Positions 24,972 through 34,152 are shown, counted from the first letter of the stretch. The stretch is 64,000 nt of DNA from Natronorubrum halophilum (GCF_003670115.1 NZ_QQTY01000003.1:62001-126000), one strand, 5' to 3'. Made by a program: numbers and translations. Notes: generated by a model from the sequence alone, not told the origin.

Positions 24972-25066
24972 CGCTCGCCGTGTCTTTCGAGGGGACGTTG
25001 CGTCTTAGCAAAAAATAAAATCTGATTTATAATTTTATAATACAATACTATACAACTATATCTGTT

Positions 25067-25291
25067 AATAGGGGTATCGATAGATTCCAGGTGGGTCTGT
25101 TTCGCCTTGACGGTTTCTGGCACTGTCTTTCCCCGATGAGCCTCGGCCATCGCCGCTCTCGACGCCGCAGAGAACTCCCGGCCGTCGAGCGTCTCGGAGA
25201 TCGCCGCCCAGACGGTCTCGAATCGCTCTTCTCCGTAGAGTGGACGGTTCTTTCCATTGATGTCCCGCGTGTCGATGTCGTGGCGGTCCAC
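25067..25291 (-). pseudogene. Fragment resembling a homing-endonuclease NUMOD region
   Basis: The minus frame reads YGEERFETVWAAISETLDGR, then FSAASRAAMAEAHRGKTVPE and TVKAKQTHLES. The repeated S-R-AM-EAH-GK pattern resembles NUMOD DNA-binding modules of HNH/GIY-YIG homing endonucleases. It is antisense to the first part of the phoU-like frame. The assignment rests on short motifs only. Confidence 0.35.
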
Positions 25292-26044
25292 GTATCGTCT
25301 GATCGTTCGGGGAGTGACGTCCGCGAGGTGATAGAGGACACGGTCGCAAACCTCTCCGGATTCGAGTTGCTGGAGGCCGGTGACACCGAGATTCGGCTGA
25401 CGAACCTTATCGACGCCGAGAACGTTGATATACGCAAATCGACGCTACGCCTTCGCCTCGTGATGCTCGGGATGCACCGTGACGCGGTGAGTGCCGTCCT
25501 GACCGACGACGAGACGCTGGCACAGCGCGTCATCGACCGCGACAACGAGGCCAACAAGTTGTTCGCGATGGTGACCCGCCACTTCCGGCGGGCGCTGACG
25601 AACCTCCACGAGGTCGAGAAACTCGAGTACACCCGGGACGAACTGTTCGAATACTACTACGTCAGCCGGCAGTTCGAGCGCATCGCCGATCACGCCGAGA
25701 AGATCGCTCGCTTCACTTTTGATCCCGAGGTCACGATACCGACGACTTTCGAGCACCGGATCGATTCGCTGGCCTCGAGTTCCAGACAGATCATCAATAC
25801 CGCCGCGGACGTGATCCTCGCCGACGCCGGAGTCAAGGGAGCGCAAACGGCGCTCACCGAACGGGACGAACTGACGGCAGACCTCAAGGCGCTCGATCGA
25901 AATCTCTACGCCCACGACGATCCCGCCGAGGCCTACGTAGTCGGTCTCTTGCTCGAGAGTATCCGCCGAACCGGCGAGTACGGCGCGAATATCGCTGGCA
26001 TCGCTATCCAGCAATGCGCCCGTGAGTGTGAGCGTCTCGAGTGA
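25091..26044 (+). CDS. PhoU-family protein, probably lacking its N-terminal domain
   Basis: From about residue 60 onward the frame matches haloarchaeal PhoU proteins: VREVIEDTVANLSGFELLEA, LRLRLVMLGMHRDAVSAVL, YVSRQFERIADHAEKIARF and SIRRTGEYGANIAGIAIQQC. The helical bundle repeats that bind metal and PstB are present. The first 60 residues are Arg-rich and lie antisense to a NUMOD-like fragment, whereas relatives have an AbrB-like DNA-binding domain there. So the gene appears to have lost its regulatory domain; the real start may be a GTG near 25278. Confidence 0.7.
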   Translation: MGLFRLDGFWHCLSPMSLGHRRSRRRRELPAVERLGDRRPDGLESLFSVEWTVLSIDVPRVDVVAVHVSSDRSGSDVREVIEDTVANLSGFELLEAGDTEIRLTNLIDAENVDIRKSTLRLRLVMLGMHRDAVSAVLTDDETLAQRVIDRDNEANKLFAMVTRHFRRALTNLHEVEKLEYTRDELFEYYYVSRQFERIADHAEKIARFTFDPEVTIPTTFEHRIDSLASSSRQIINTAADVILADAGVKGAQTALTERDELTADLKALDRNLYAHDDPAEAYVVGLLLESIRRTGEYGANIAGIAIQQCARECERLE

Positions 26045-26198
26045 AAAGCCAACGTCTACGGTATACTGCTCGTCGGCATGCGCCATTTCTCACCAGGATC
26101 AGGTCCGACTCGAGATCACGGAGGCACAGTCACGATTTTCAAGATTCAGCAGACTCGAGAACACGATGTCGTACTCGGCATCGACGAAGAGTTCTGTA

Positions 26199-26789
26199 TT
26201 AGACGAGGAGCTGAATGTCGGATTCGGCCATGTGTTGCAGGGCAGTGGCCGCGCCGACGCCGGTCGTCACGCCGTCGTAGAAGTCGTCCTCGTCGTAGTC
26301 CATCAGTTCGATCGTCATCTGACACGCCTGCAGGTCGACGCCGCTCTCGAGCGAGAGGTCGATCAACTCCTCGATGGTGGCGGTTCCGTTCTCGTCGATC
26401 TTCTTCTGCATCATCTTCGTGGCCATCGTGTCCATGCCGGGAAGTGCAGCGACGGCGTTCGGGACCGGCACGTTCGGATTACCGACGGCGCTCAGCTTGA
26501 GGTCCTTCGACTTCTCCTCGTGGAGGATATCGAGCCCCCAGAACGTGTGGAAAACGACGACCTCCCAGCCGAAGGCGGCCGCCGTGCTCGCGAGGATCAA
26601 CGGCGGATACGCCATGTCGAAACTCCCCTGCGTAGCGACGATGGTCATCTTCTTCTGATCGTCGCCAGTGTCCACCGCAGCCATCGACGCTTCCAGTTCC
26701 TCGACACGCTCGCGCAACGCCTGCAGCTCGGCGGCGTCGACGTCCGGATCGGCGTCGTCAACCGACGACGTTGGGTTGTCCGTACTCAT
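26199..26789 (-). CDS. DsrE/DsrF-like sulfur-carrier family protein
   Basis: The 196-residue protein has a Glu/Asp-rich N-terminal helix (LQALRERVEELEASMAAVD) and then a DsrE fold with MTIVATQGSFDMAYPPLILA, VVVFHTFWGLDILHEEKSK and VDLQACQMTIELMDYDEDDF, including the conserved Cys in the QACQ segment. This group (DsrE2-like) handles sulfane sulfur with TusA. Its ATG overlaps the TAA of the upstream tusA (TAATG), so it is translationally coupled to that gene. Confidence 0.9.
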   Translation of the reverse strand: MSTDNPTSSVDDADPDVDAAELQALRERVEELEASMAAVDTGDDQKKMTIVATQGSFDMAYPPLILASTAAAFGWEVVVFHTFWGLDILHEEKSKDLKLSAVGNPNVPVPNAVAALPGMDTMATKMMQKKIDENGTATIEELIDLSLESGVDLQACQMTIELMDYDEDDFYDGVTTGVGAATALQHMAESDIQLLV

Positions 26790-27034
26790 TATTCCGTTTT
26801 CTTTACGTAGTGGGTGTAGAGGTCGTCGTCCTCGACCTGCTCGAGGAGTTCGACGCCGTCGGTACCATCGGCCCACCCTCGGATGTCACTCATGCTGCCC
26901 GAGTCCGTCGCGACGACCTCGAGGACGTCGCCGGCTTCGAGATCGTCGATCGACTGCTTGGTCTTCACGATGGGCATCGGGCAGGACTGTCCTTTCACGT
27001 CTAGCGTCTCCGTGGTCTGGTATTCCGAACTCAT
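26789..27034 (-). CDS. tusA: TusA-type sulfur carrier protein
   Basis: The 81-residue protein (from the Met at 27034) has the TusA/SirA signature LDVKGQSCPMPIVKTKQSI, with the persulfide-carrying Cys in CPMP, and the rest of the family's alpha/beta sandwich. It passes sulfur between rhodanese, DsrE-like and biosynthetic partners. It leads a two-gene unit with the DsrE-like gene and is divergent from the rhodanese-MBL gene. Confidence 0.93.
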   Translation of the reverse strand: MSSEYQTTETLDVKGQSCPMPIVKTKQSIDDLEAGDVLEVVATDSGSMSDIRGWADGTDGVELLEQVEDDDLYTHYVKKTE

Positions 27035-27067
27035 GGTTAGTTCTGTGCCCCGTATTGGAGCCATCAT

Positions 27068-27077
27068 ACAATATTGG
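27068..27077. promoter_or_regulatory. Palindrome-like operator candidate before tusA
   Basis: ACAATATTGG lies about 34-43 bases upstream of the tusA ATG. It matches nine of ten bases of the palindrome ACAATATTGT; related sites occur at 35882, 36115 and 37509. The motif is short and AT-rich, so chance cannot be excluded. Confidence 0.35.
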
Positions 27078-27274
27078 TCGTTTCCATAAAAGTCCTTCGG
27101 TTATTGCGCAAGACTCAAACACCTTATACTCCTTCGAGGGCGAATAACTGGGCTCAATTGCCTGTGTGCGCACATATCGGGCATATAGCTGCATTTTCCC
27201 GAGGACCGTATTGTGTATAATGGGGAATATCATACGAACTCTTAAGAGCCAGCAGCCGGTACAGGTGACTGTAC

Positions 27275-28468
27275 ATGGACGACATGGATCTGTCGATGCC
27301 GAACGTCGATGTCGAATCGGTCAGCCCCGACGGGCTGAAGGAGCGAATCGATGCAGGCGAAGCGGTTACGCTCCTCGACACCCGCATGGAGTCAGAGTAC
27401 GATGAGTGGCGAATCGACGGTGAGAACGTCGAGTCGATCAATGTTCCGTACTTCGAGTTCCTGGACGACGAGATCAATGACGACGTCCTTGCTCAGATTC
27501 CCGATGCCCGCGAAATTACGGTCCTCTGTGCGAAAGGGGGCTCGAGCGAGTACGTCGCTGCGACGCTGAAGGAGCGCGGCTACGACGTCGACCACCTCGA
27601 GGACGGGATGAACGGCTGGGCGCGCATCTACGAGCGCGTCGAGGTCGAGCGCTACGACGGCGCCGGGACGCTCTACCAGTACCAACGTCCCTCGAGCGGT
27701 TGTCTGGGCTATCTCCTCGTCGATAGCGACGAGGCGGCCGTGATCGATCCACTACGCGCGTTCACGGATCGGTACCTCGAAGACGTCAACGAACTCGGCG
27801 CCGACCTGACGTACGCGATCGACACGCACATCCACGCGGATCACATCTCGGGGATCCGCGACCTCGCCGATGAGGGCGTCGAGGGCGTCATCCCCAAGGC
27901 GGCGGTCGACCGTGGTATCACCTACGCCGACGAGATTACTCTCGCAGCAGACGGCGACGAGTTCGAAGTCGGTGCTGCCACGATCGAAACCGTCTACACG
28001 CCCGGTCACACCTCTGGGATGACCTCGTACCTAATCGACGGCTCGCTGCTTGCAACTGGCGACGGCCTGTTCGTTGAGAGCGTCGCCCGCCCCGACTTAG
28101 AGGAGGGCGATGAGGGCGCGGAAGACGCCGCGCGGCAGCTCTACGAGACGCTGCAGGAGCGCGTGCTGATCCTACCCGACGATACGCTCGTCGGCGGCGC
28201 TCACTTCAGCGACTCCGCCGAGCCCGCCGACGATGGTACTTACACGGCCCCGATCGGCCAACTCGAGGAGGAGATGGATGCCCTAGCGATGGACGAGGAC
28301 GAGTTCGTCGAGCTGACCCTCTCGGACATGCCGCCCCGTCCGGCCAACTACGGGGATATCATTCCCACCAATCTCGGACAGCAGGCGGTCGACGACGAGG
28401 AGGCGTTCGAACTCGAGCTCGGCCCGAACAACTGCGCGGCCAGCCAGGAATCACTGGCGGGTGACTAA
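27275..28468 (+). CDS. Rhodanese-MBL fusion, persulfide dioxygenase-like
   Basis: The 397-residue protein has an N-terminal rhodanese domain (residues about 10-125) with active Cys85 in VLCAKGGSS, and a metallo-beta-lactamase domain with THIHADH (184-190), YTPGHTSG and a C-terminal part ending ELELGPNNCAAS. ETHE1-type MBL proteins oxidise glutathione or other persulfides to sulfite, and rhodanese fusions feed them sulfur. It is divergent from tusA-dsrE and followed after five bases by the YeeE/YedE pair, so it probably processes imported or carried sulfane sulfur. Confidence 0.93.
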   Translation: MDDMDLSMPNVDVESVSPDGLKERIDAGEAVTLLDTRMESEYDEWRIDGENVESINVPYFEFLDDEINDDVLAQIPDAREITVLCAKGGSSEYVAATLKERGYDVDHLEDGMNGWARIYERVEVERYDGAGTLYQYQRPSSGCLGYLLVDSDEAAVIDPLRAFTDRYLEDVNELGADLTYAIDTHIHADHISGIRDLADEGVEGVIPKAAVDRGITYADEITLAADGDEFEVGAATIETVYTPGHTSGMTSYLIDGSLLATGDGLFVESVARPDLEEGDEGAEDAARQLYETLQERVLILPDDTLVGGAHFSDSAEPADDGTYTAPIGQLEEEMDALAMDEDEFVELTLSDMPPRPANYGDIIPTNLGQQAVDDEEAFELELGPNNCAASQESLAGD

Positions 28469-28473
28469 CCACC

Positions 28474-28986
28474 GTGATCGAAATCGGAATGCTCGCCGAA
28501 CTCGCCGTCCCGGCTCAGGGGGTGCCCGCCGAGCCGTTTCCCAACGGCATCTCCAGATACGCCATCGGGGGACTGCTCGTCGGCCTCGGTGCGGTCGTCA
28601 TCTACCTCGGGACGGGGATCGCCGCGGGAGCGAGCACGTTCCTCGAGTCGACGCTGTCGTACGTCTCGGATCAGTCGCGGTTCAAGCGGTACCGCGCCTC
28701 TCGGGACTGGCGCGTCGTCTTCACACTCGGGATCATCCTGGGGGCGGCGGTCTACGCCGTCTTCTGGCAAGGCGGTACGTGGACGACGGACGTCCAGCCC
28801 TGGCGGCTGCTGATCGGCGGCGTCCTCGTCGGGATCGGCACGCGCATCGGCAAGGGGTGTACGTCGGGACACGGCGTCTGCGGTGTCGGCTCGGCCTCGC
28901 GGACGTCGATCGTCGGCGTGATCACGTTCCTGACGGTCGCGATCGTGACCGCCCAGATCGTCCAGGCGATGGGGGTGAGTCCGTAA
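28474..28986 (+). CDS. YeeE/YedE family membrane protein, first half
   Basis: The 170-residue protein from a GTG (alternative ATG at 28489) has about five helices and the YeeE/YedE Cys motif RIGKGCTSGHGVCGVG. YeeE-type proteins import thiosulfate through conserved Cys residues. This is the first of two split halves; the second follows after one base, a common haloarchaeal layout. Confidence 0.9.
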   Translation: MIEIGMLAELAVPAQGVPAEPFPNGISRYAIGGLLVGLGAVVIYLGTGIAAGASTFLESTLSYVSDQSRFKRYRASRDWRVVFTLGIILGAAVYAVFWQGGTWTTDVQPWRLLIGGVLVGIGTRIGKGCTSGHGVCGVGSASRTSIVGVITFLTVAIVTAQIVQAMGVSP

Positions 28987-28987
28987 G

Positions 28988-29449
28988 ATGAGCAGTAACC
29001 GTCATCCGCTGTTCATGCCGCTGATTCTCGTCGGCGGCCTGATCTTCGGGTTCGGACTGGCATATAGTCACATGGCCCGGCCCGAAGTCGTGCTGGACTT
29101 CCTCCAATTCGACGACTTCGGCCTGCTGTTCGTCATGTTCGGCGCCGCGATCGTCTCCGGGATTGCCTTCGCGGTTATGCCCCGGATACGCGACAGCGCA
29201 CCGCTGACGGGCGACATCTACGGTCGACGACTGAAGTCGTTCGATCGGAACGTCCTGATCGGCGGCGGGATCTTCGGCGTCGGCTGGGGCCTCTCGGGGA
29301 TCTGTCCCGGCGCGGCCTACGCCAGCCTCGGGATCGGCAACGTCACGATCCTGTGGGCGCTCGTCGGTATGTTCGCCGGCGCGTACCTCCAGGGCGTTTG
29401 GCGCAGCAAGCGCGCCGCGGCTGACGCCGCTCCGACGGGTGCCGACTAA
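28988..29449 (+). CDS. YeeE/YedE family membrane protein, second half
   Basis: The 153-residue protein has helices and the second conserved Cys site in GWGLSGICPGAAYASLG. It probably pairs with the upstream half to make one sulfur-species transporter. It lies in the same operon as the rhodanese-MBL gene. Confidence 0.9.
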   Translation: MSSNRHPLFMPLILVGGLIFGFGLAYSHMARPEVVLDFLQFDDFGLLFVMFGAAIVSGIAFAVMPRIRDSAPLTGDIYGRRLKSFDRNVLIGGGIFGVGWGLSGICPGAAYASLGIGNVTILWALVGMFAGAYLQGVWRSKRAAADAAPTGAD

Positions 29450-29494
29450 CCTGTCCGAGTTTCGTGAGCTGCAACTGAAGATTTTCGTACACTG

Positions 29495-30209
29495 ATGGAA
29501 CCCGCAACGATACTCCTGTTCGTAGCTGCCGCGGTCACGAGCCTCTTCATGGCGTGGGTCATCGGCATCGGCGGTCGGCGCGAACGCGATTTCGACGATG
29601 TGTGCGGCGTTTTTCGCCGACGTTTTGGGTTTCGCTGGCGCTGTAACACAGGACACGAGCGTCTCCGAAGCCGTCGGTACCGGCCTCGTGGACGGAGTCA
29701 ACCTCCCGGTCAACGGCGTCATCGTCGTGCTGTTAATCGGCGCTGGGCGCGCTCGTGGCGTTCTCGGCAGGCGCGAGTCAGGTCGGCCTGGCCGTCGGGC
29801 CGCTGTTCCCGCTGCTCGAGGACCTGCCGACGGTGTCGCCGATCGCGGTCCTGCTCGGCGGCGGGATCGGCATCCTGGTCGGCTCGTGGACGAGCGCACC
29901 ACGGATGATCAAGTCGATCTCCCAGAAGTACGCGTCGCTGGGACCGCGCCGATCGATCACGATGCTCGTCCCATCATTTCTCATCGCACAGAGCGCGGTC
30001 CTACTGGGGTGCCGGTCTCGTTCAACGAGATTCCCGTGAGCGCCATCATCGGCAGTGAGCTCGCGGTCGCCGGTGGAGACGGCGTCAGCCCCCGAAAGCT
30101 GGGGTTAACGGTCGCCTCCCGAGTCGGGTCGTTTGTGCTCGCGTTCATGCTCGATTATGGATCGACGGTGCGCGAATCGGGACAAGTCAGCGTGAACCAA
30201 GAGGTATAG
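29495..30209 (+). pseudogene. PiT-type inorganic phosphate transporter, broken
   Basis: Pieces of one PiT protein occur in different frames: MEPATILLFVAAAVTSLFMA, then DVLGFAGAVTQDTSVSEAVG, then SAGASQVGLAVGPLFPLLED, then VSPRKLGLTVASRVGSFVLA. Large internal parts that are conserved in the family are missing, and at least three frame changes are needed. It is not functional. It follows the sulfur transporter operon. Confidence 0.85.
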
Positions 30210-30231
30210 TCCTTGCTTCCCTAGAGGCCTC

Positions 30232-31005
30232 ATGAACGAGCGGGGCGAGACAGTCGAGCCACTCCCCTTCCAGCGGCGAGGGACGATCGACTACATGCGG
30301 GTGGCCGGCCGGCGCAGCGTCGTTCACGGACTCGTCGAAATCGACGTAACTGAAGCCAGACAATGCATCCGCGAGCGAAAGGCGGAAACGGGAGAGACCC
30401 TTTCGTTCACCGCGTTTCTCGTCTACTGTCTAGCGCGAGCGATCAAAGACCATCCGCACGTTCAGGCGTACTGCGACTGGCGGGGACGGATCGTTTCGTT
30501 CGACGATATCGATGTCAATGTGATAATCGAGACGACAATCGACGGCGAGCGAATCGGCGTGCCCCACGTCGTCAGGGCGGCGAATCGCCGGTCACTACGG
30601 TCGATTCACGAGGAGATTCGGGCGAGACAGCGGAACCCGGACGAGGGAACGCAGCCGCCGTGGGCCTCCCTGGCTATGCGGCTTCCCGGAATCGTCCGGC
30701 GGCAGTTCTGGCGACTTCCGCAGTTGTTTCCGCGACGCTGGAAACGAATCGCGGGCACAGTCGCCGTAACGTCCGTGGGAATGTTCGGCGAGGGCGGCGG
30801 CTGGGGAATCAGTCCGACGAACTACACGCTCCAGCTAACGGTCGGCGGAATCGCCACCAAGCCGGGTGTCGTCGACGAGGAGATCGAACCGCGAGAGTAC
30901 CTGAGCCTCACAGTGACGATCGACCACGATGTAGTCGACGGGGCGCCCGCCGCGCGGTTCGTCCAGCGGTTGACGGAACTTCTCGAGGACGCTCACGGTC
31001 TTTGA
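30232..31005 (+). CDS. Stand-alone 2-oxo-acid dehydrogenase E2-like acyltransferase
   Basis: The 257-residue protein matches only the catalytic (chloramphenicol acetyltransferase-like) domain of E2 proteins, with HVVRAANRRSLRSIHEEIR, VTSVGMFGEGGGWGI and the active-site TIDHDVVDGAPAARF (His and Asp of HxxxDG). It lacks lipoyl and peripheral-subunit-binding domains, and no E1 or E3 gene is near. It may be an acyltransferase for another substrate. The broken phosphate transporter precedes it by about 22 bases. Confidence 0.88.
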   Translation: MNERGETVEPLPFQRRGTIDYMRVAGRRSVVHGLVEIDVTEARQCIRERKAETGETLSFTAFLVYCLARAIKDHPHVQAYCDWRGRIVSFDDIDVNVIIETTIDGERIGVPHVVRAANRRSLRSIHEEIRARQRNPDEGTQPPWASLAMRLPGIVRRQFWRLPQLFPRRWKRIAGTVAVTSVGMFGEGGGWGISPTNYTLQLTVGGIATKPGVVDEEIEPREYLSLTVTIDHDVVDGAPAARFVQRLTELLEDAHGL

Positions 31006-31732
31006 GTTGCCTCACATCTGGTACCAGAGGAGATTCCAGTTCCAGAGCGATATCGTGAACGCGATTGCAGAGGGCGATCAACGCATAGTAGATCCGCTTC
31101 CAGCGCCACCACGCTCGGCTCCGAATAGCCATACCGGCGAGACGGCCGTCACACAGTTCGCAACCGCCCCGACGAGAGAAGCGATCGAACGAGGAGTTAC
31201 AAGCTGCGGCAGATCTGCGTCAGATGGACAACCGAGAGTACCGGAAAGAACTCGGCTACTGACTCGAGATTGGCGCCCTGGGGCCAGTCATGGCTCATGG
31301 CTCGTATTGCACAGGTGGTCGTGACCACATTCGACCACGGGGATTGCGAAAACCGAATAATTCGAAGCCGATTCACAGTGCTCCCGCCCTCGGACACCTC
31401 GTCACGGAACCGATGCTCCAGCAGCACGGATCAAAACCGGGCAAGTATACGAACGGTTGACGCCCGCTGCCAGCGCTAACTCTGTTGCTACGCACCTAAT
31501 GAGTCAGATTCTGGTACGTCCCGAAAAACGAGACGTACTCGGGGCGCTGGCAGAGATCAGCGATGGTGTTCCGCAGCATCTGTTCCGGTTTTGTTATACA
31601 GATGAACCGGCGGATCAAACGCCGCGATGGCCGCTCGAGAAGGGGCGTGCCGACCATTGGAGCCCGACCGCAAACGAGGACACTGTCGGCCAGAAGGGGC
31701 GGCGTCCGGCTTAGAATGCGTCCACCCGCGTA
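31006..31732. other. No clearly recognisable gene
   Basis: Short frames exist on both strands. The minus-strand segment 31010-31132 (MAIRSRAWWRWKRIYYALIA) and a plus-strand frame from the ATG at 31500 (MSQILVRPEKRDVLGALAEI) are coding-like, but neither matches a known family and the rest is featureless. They may be small genes or relics. Confidence 0.3.
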
Positions 31733-32089
31733 CTACTTCTCCCGTCGCAAGCGTTCGCGGCGCTCTTCGAACTCCTCGTCGGTGAGGTCACCGCGAGCGT
31801 AGGCGGTTCTCAGTTCCTCGAGTGCAGGGTCCGTCCGTTGCTCGCCCGAGTGCCGAACCGCACTGTACAGGAGATATCCGAGACCGAGGAGCACCAACAA
31901 CGGAATAATCAACATGAGAAGCCACACCCACGTGGCTCCGGTGCCGTCCCACATCCCGCCGTTCCACATGTGGTCCCCACCCCAGACTCCCATCATGGGC
32001 ATCGCGAGAGCCATCATGAGAAACGGTAGGAGAAGGATCGCGGCGATAATGATTAGCAGCGTCCGAACCAGAGAATCGTCGGTTGCCAT
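31733..32089 (-). CDS. SHOCT-domain membrane protein
   Basis: The 118-residue protein has two hydrophobic segments (TLLIIIAAILLLPFLMMALA, WVWLLMLIIPLLVLLGLG) and a C-terminal SHOCT domain (LEELRTAYARGDLTDEEFEE). The central WGGDHMWNGGMWDG segment is Met/Trp/Gly-rich. Small SHOCT membrane proteins are common in haloarchaea; their role is unknown. Confidence 0.88.
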   Translation of the reverse strand: MATDDSLVRTLLIIIAAILLLPFLMMALAMPMMGVWGGDHMWNGGMWDGTGATWVWLLMLIIPLLVLLGLGYLLYSAVRHSGEQRTDPALEELRTAYARGDLTDEEFEERRERLRREK

Positions 32090-32173
32090 ATGTCCTGCTT
32101 TGGTTTCCAGAGTCTTGAACGGTATGGTGGATACCGATTACCGGGAACTGGTCATCTGTCTGCGTCAGGGAAA

Positions 32174-33175
32174 TCAGTCGGTTTCCCTCGACGGCCATTC
32201 TCGAGCATCGGATTCGACTAACCCGTACAGTATTCGCCGTCGTGTGTCCAGTTCGTCGAGTTCAGTCTCGAATTCGTCGTCCGACATGGTCGGGATACCC
32301 ACCTCACGGAGGTGGCGAAGATTCGGCGGGGGTGGTTGGCTGTCCGCGGGTTCGACGAACCCTTCGTGGAGCGTCTCGAGATAGTTCTCGATGCTCGTGC
32401 GGGCGTTTCGAACCGTGATCTCGTTCGGCCGCTGTCGTTTCGGAACGCCGAACCGGAGCAGCGTCAACGCCTCGTCGAGGACGACGGTTTCGACGATCGG
32501 CGATCGATCCGGCCGGGCGCTGTGAAAGTAGTGAAGGATCGGGTAGGCCTTGTGATTCTCGGTGAGGGTCGCGAGCTGCGTCGCGACGGTATTCAGCGGT
32601 ACCTCGAGTCCTCGAAATTCCTCGCCGGTCCAACTCGTTCGAACGAGTTCCTCACTGTGGGTCCCGAACGCGCTCACGGTGCTGGCGAACGCGCGTTTCT
32701 GGGTGACCGCCTCGAGGACAGAAAGCGCGTAGGTGACGATCAGGGTGACAAAGAGCAATCCGCTCCCAGTCGCGAGTATCGTGACGACCTGCCAGCGTCC
32801 TGTTTTGGGAACGAAATCTCCGATACCTAACGTGAATACCGTATAGCCGGTGAAATAGAATCGGTCGGACCACGAGACGGACTCTCGGTTGAGCGTATCA
32901 ATGAGGACGTTCTCGGCACTAGCGAAGACGAGCGTCCAACCACCCCAGAGCAGCACGATCCATATCGTGAGGGTCAGCACAAAGAGTAACGGTCCGGACA
33001 GGCTGAGCAGTCTGGGGTTCTGACCGCCTATTCGTCGTAGCGTGCGCCACGTCCACGCCATCAGCCGAGACGTGAGCGGACCGGCCCCCCCTTCGACCCA
33101 GAGCGTCGTCCAGACGATATCGATGACAGTGGTAGCGAGAAGGGCGACACCGAGCGCGAGATAAACGACGTTCAT
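32174..33175 (-). CDS. Two-pore-helix-type ion channel
   Basis: The 333-residue protein has two membrane helices around a pore loop with filter TLGIGD at residues 115-120 (YTVFTLGIGDFVPK), an unusual variant of TVGYGD. Additional helices lie at the N-terminus, and the C-terminal 170 residues form a cytoplasmic domain. The family is Ion_trans_2, so it is probably a K+ channel, but the altered filter makes K+ selectivity uncertain. Confidence 0.85.
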   Translation of the reverse strand: MNVVYLALGVALLATTVIDIVWTTLWVEGGAGPLTSRLMAWTWRTLRRIGGQNPRLLSLSGPLLFVLTLTIWIVLLWGGWTLVFASAENVLIDTLNRESVSWSDRFYFTGYTVFTLGIGDFVPKTGRWQVVTILATGSGLLFVTLIVTYALSVLEAVTQKRAFASTVSAFGTHSEELVRTSWTGEEFRGLEVPLNTVATQLATLTENHKAYPILHYFHSARPDRSPIVETVVLDEALTLLRFGVPKRQRPNEITVRNARTSIENYLETLHEGFVEPADSQPPPPNLRHLREVGIPTMSDDEFETELDELDTRRRILYGLVESDAREWPSRETD

Positions 33176-33614
33176 TTCTGACTAATCGTTGCTGTGATTC
33201 GCGTTACGAGTGATTCGTATCCGACTCGAGAGGCGATCGCCATAGCGTAGTCGGGCCGAGATATAGAAAGTGTACCCGGCTAGTGAAGAGACGAGAACGC
33301 AAACGTTCACGGCGGACTAGCATTGCATGCTGTCCGTCACGAGAAAACCGGAACGATCAGAAGTCTCCTGCAGTGACCCGAGGTCCGGTGTTTGAGACGA
33401 GACCATCGCTGTATGACAATCGCCACTCTCGAAGACAGAGGTTTAGCGGATGCTGCGACAGAGCTGGGCAGACGGTGATTGCTGAGATGATCGCAATACA
33501 GCGTTTCAGTACGCAACCTGCCCCTCTGATCGCTTATCGTGTGAAACGGTCGATCGATAGGCTGCAAGTTGAACAATTATTCCACCGTAACCCACTAGTC
33601 GCTCGCACGTGGCT
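33176..33614. other. Intergenic, no gene seen
   Basis: This stretch lies between the channel gene and a small membrane protein. I see promoter-like AT-rich parts near 33570 but no coding signal. Confidence 0.4.
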
Positions 33615-33938
33615 ATGACTTCCGAGAAATCGACTCCCACTAATGACGATATCGAGAATCGGATTCAGCAGGTAGGAAACTACTCCCGCGCAGTCCGTGT
33701 CGGCTACCTTGTGATCGTGAGCGCATTTCTCTTGGCGATCATAGGCGTTCTACCGGCGAATCTTGAGAGCGTCTCTCAGGCAATTGAATCGATACTCCTT
33801 CCGCTCATTTTCGTCGGATTGGGACTAATATTGTACGGTATCGGGATGCACCTACATCTCATGCACCTGAATCTCGTTCGCCAACTACAGCCGAGCGATG
33901 TTGATGAAACACAGTCACCCGGCGAGAACTCAGAATAG
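33615..33938 (+). CDS. Small two-helix membrane protein
   Basis: The 107-residue product starts at the ATG at 33615 and has helices near YLVIVSAFLLAIIGVLPANL and ILLPLIFVGLGLILYGIGMH, with a His-rich segment HLHLMHLN before the acidic tail. It is not in an operon. Function unknown. Confidence 0.75.
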   Translation: MTSEKSTPTNDDIENRIQQVGNYSRAVRVGYLVIVSAFLLAIIGVLPANLESVSQAIESILLPLIFVGLGLILYGIGMHLHLMHLNLVRQLQPSDVDETQSPGENSE

Positions 33939-34152
33939 CGCAGGCCGTTGACTGTGAGCGGCTTTGAACGCGATATCCCGACGACGGTGTATACAACGCT
34001 TTTCTCGTCGAGTCCGGAAATCACACTCGAGTTGACGACGTCTGCGTGCGGACTGACCACCGCTGTTCGACTATCTTCAGCAGATAGTACCCCCAAAGTG
34101 AGAGGAGGACAGTGAATCCCGAGCCGTGCAGTAGCGCCGACCACGATTGGTC

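Noticed and set aside
23976-25025. 349-codon open frame opposite the Tat-exported gene
   Set aside because: It is antisense to the 24168 gene, with no start context or recognisable motif.
26045-26198. Minus-strand stretch after dsrE reading TELFVDAEYDIVFSSLLNLE
   Set aside because: It looks coding-like but has no start, no family and only about 30 residues.
26022-26810. 262-codon plus-strand frame opposite dsrE
   Set aside because: It mirrors the DsrE-like gene; long antisense frames are common in GC-rich haloarchaeal DNA.
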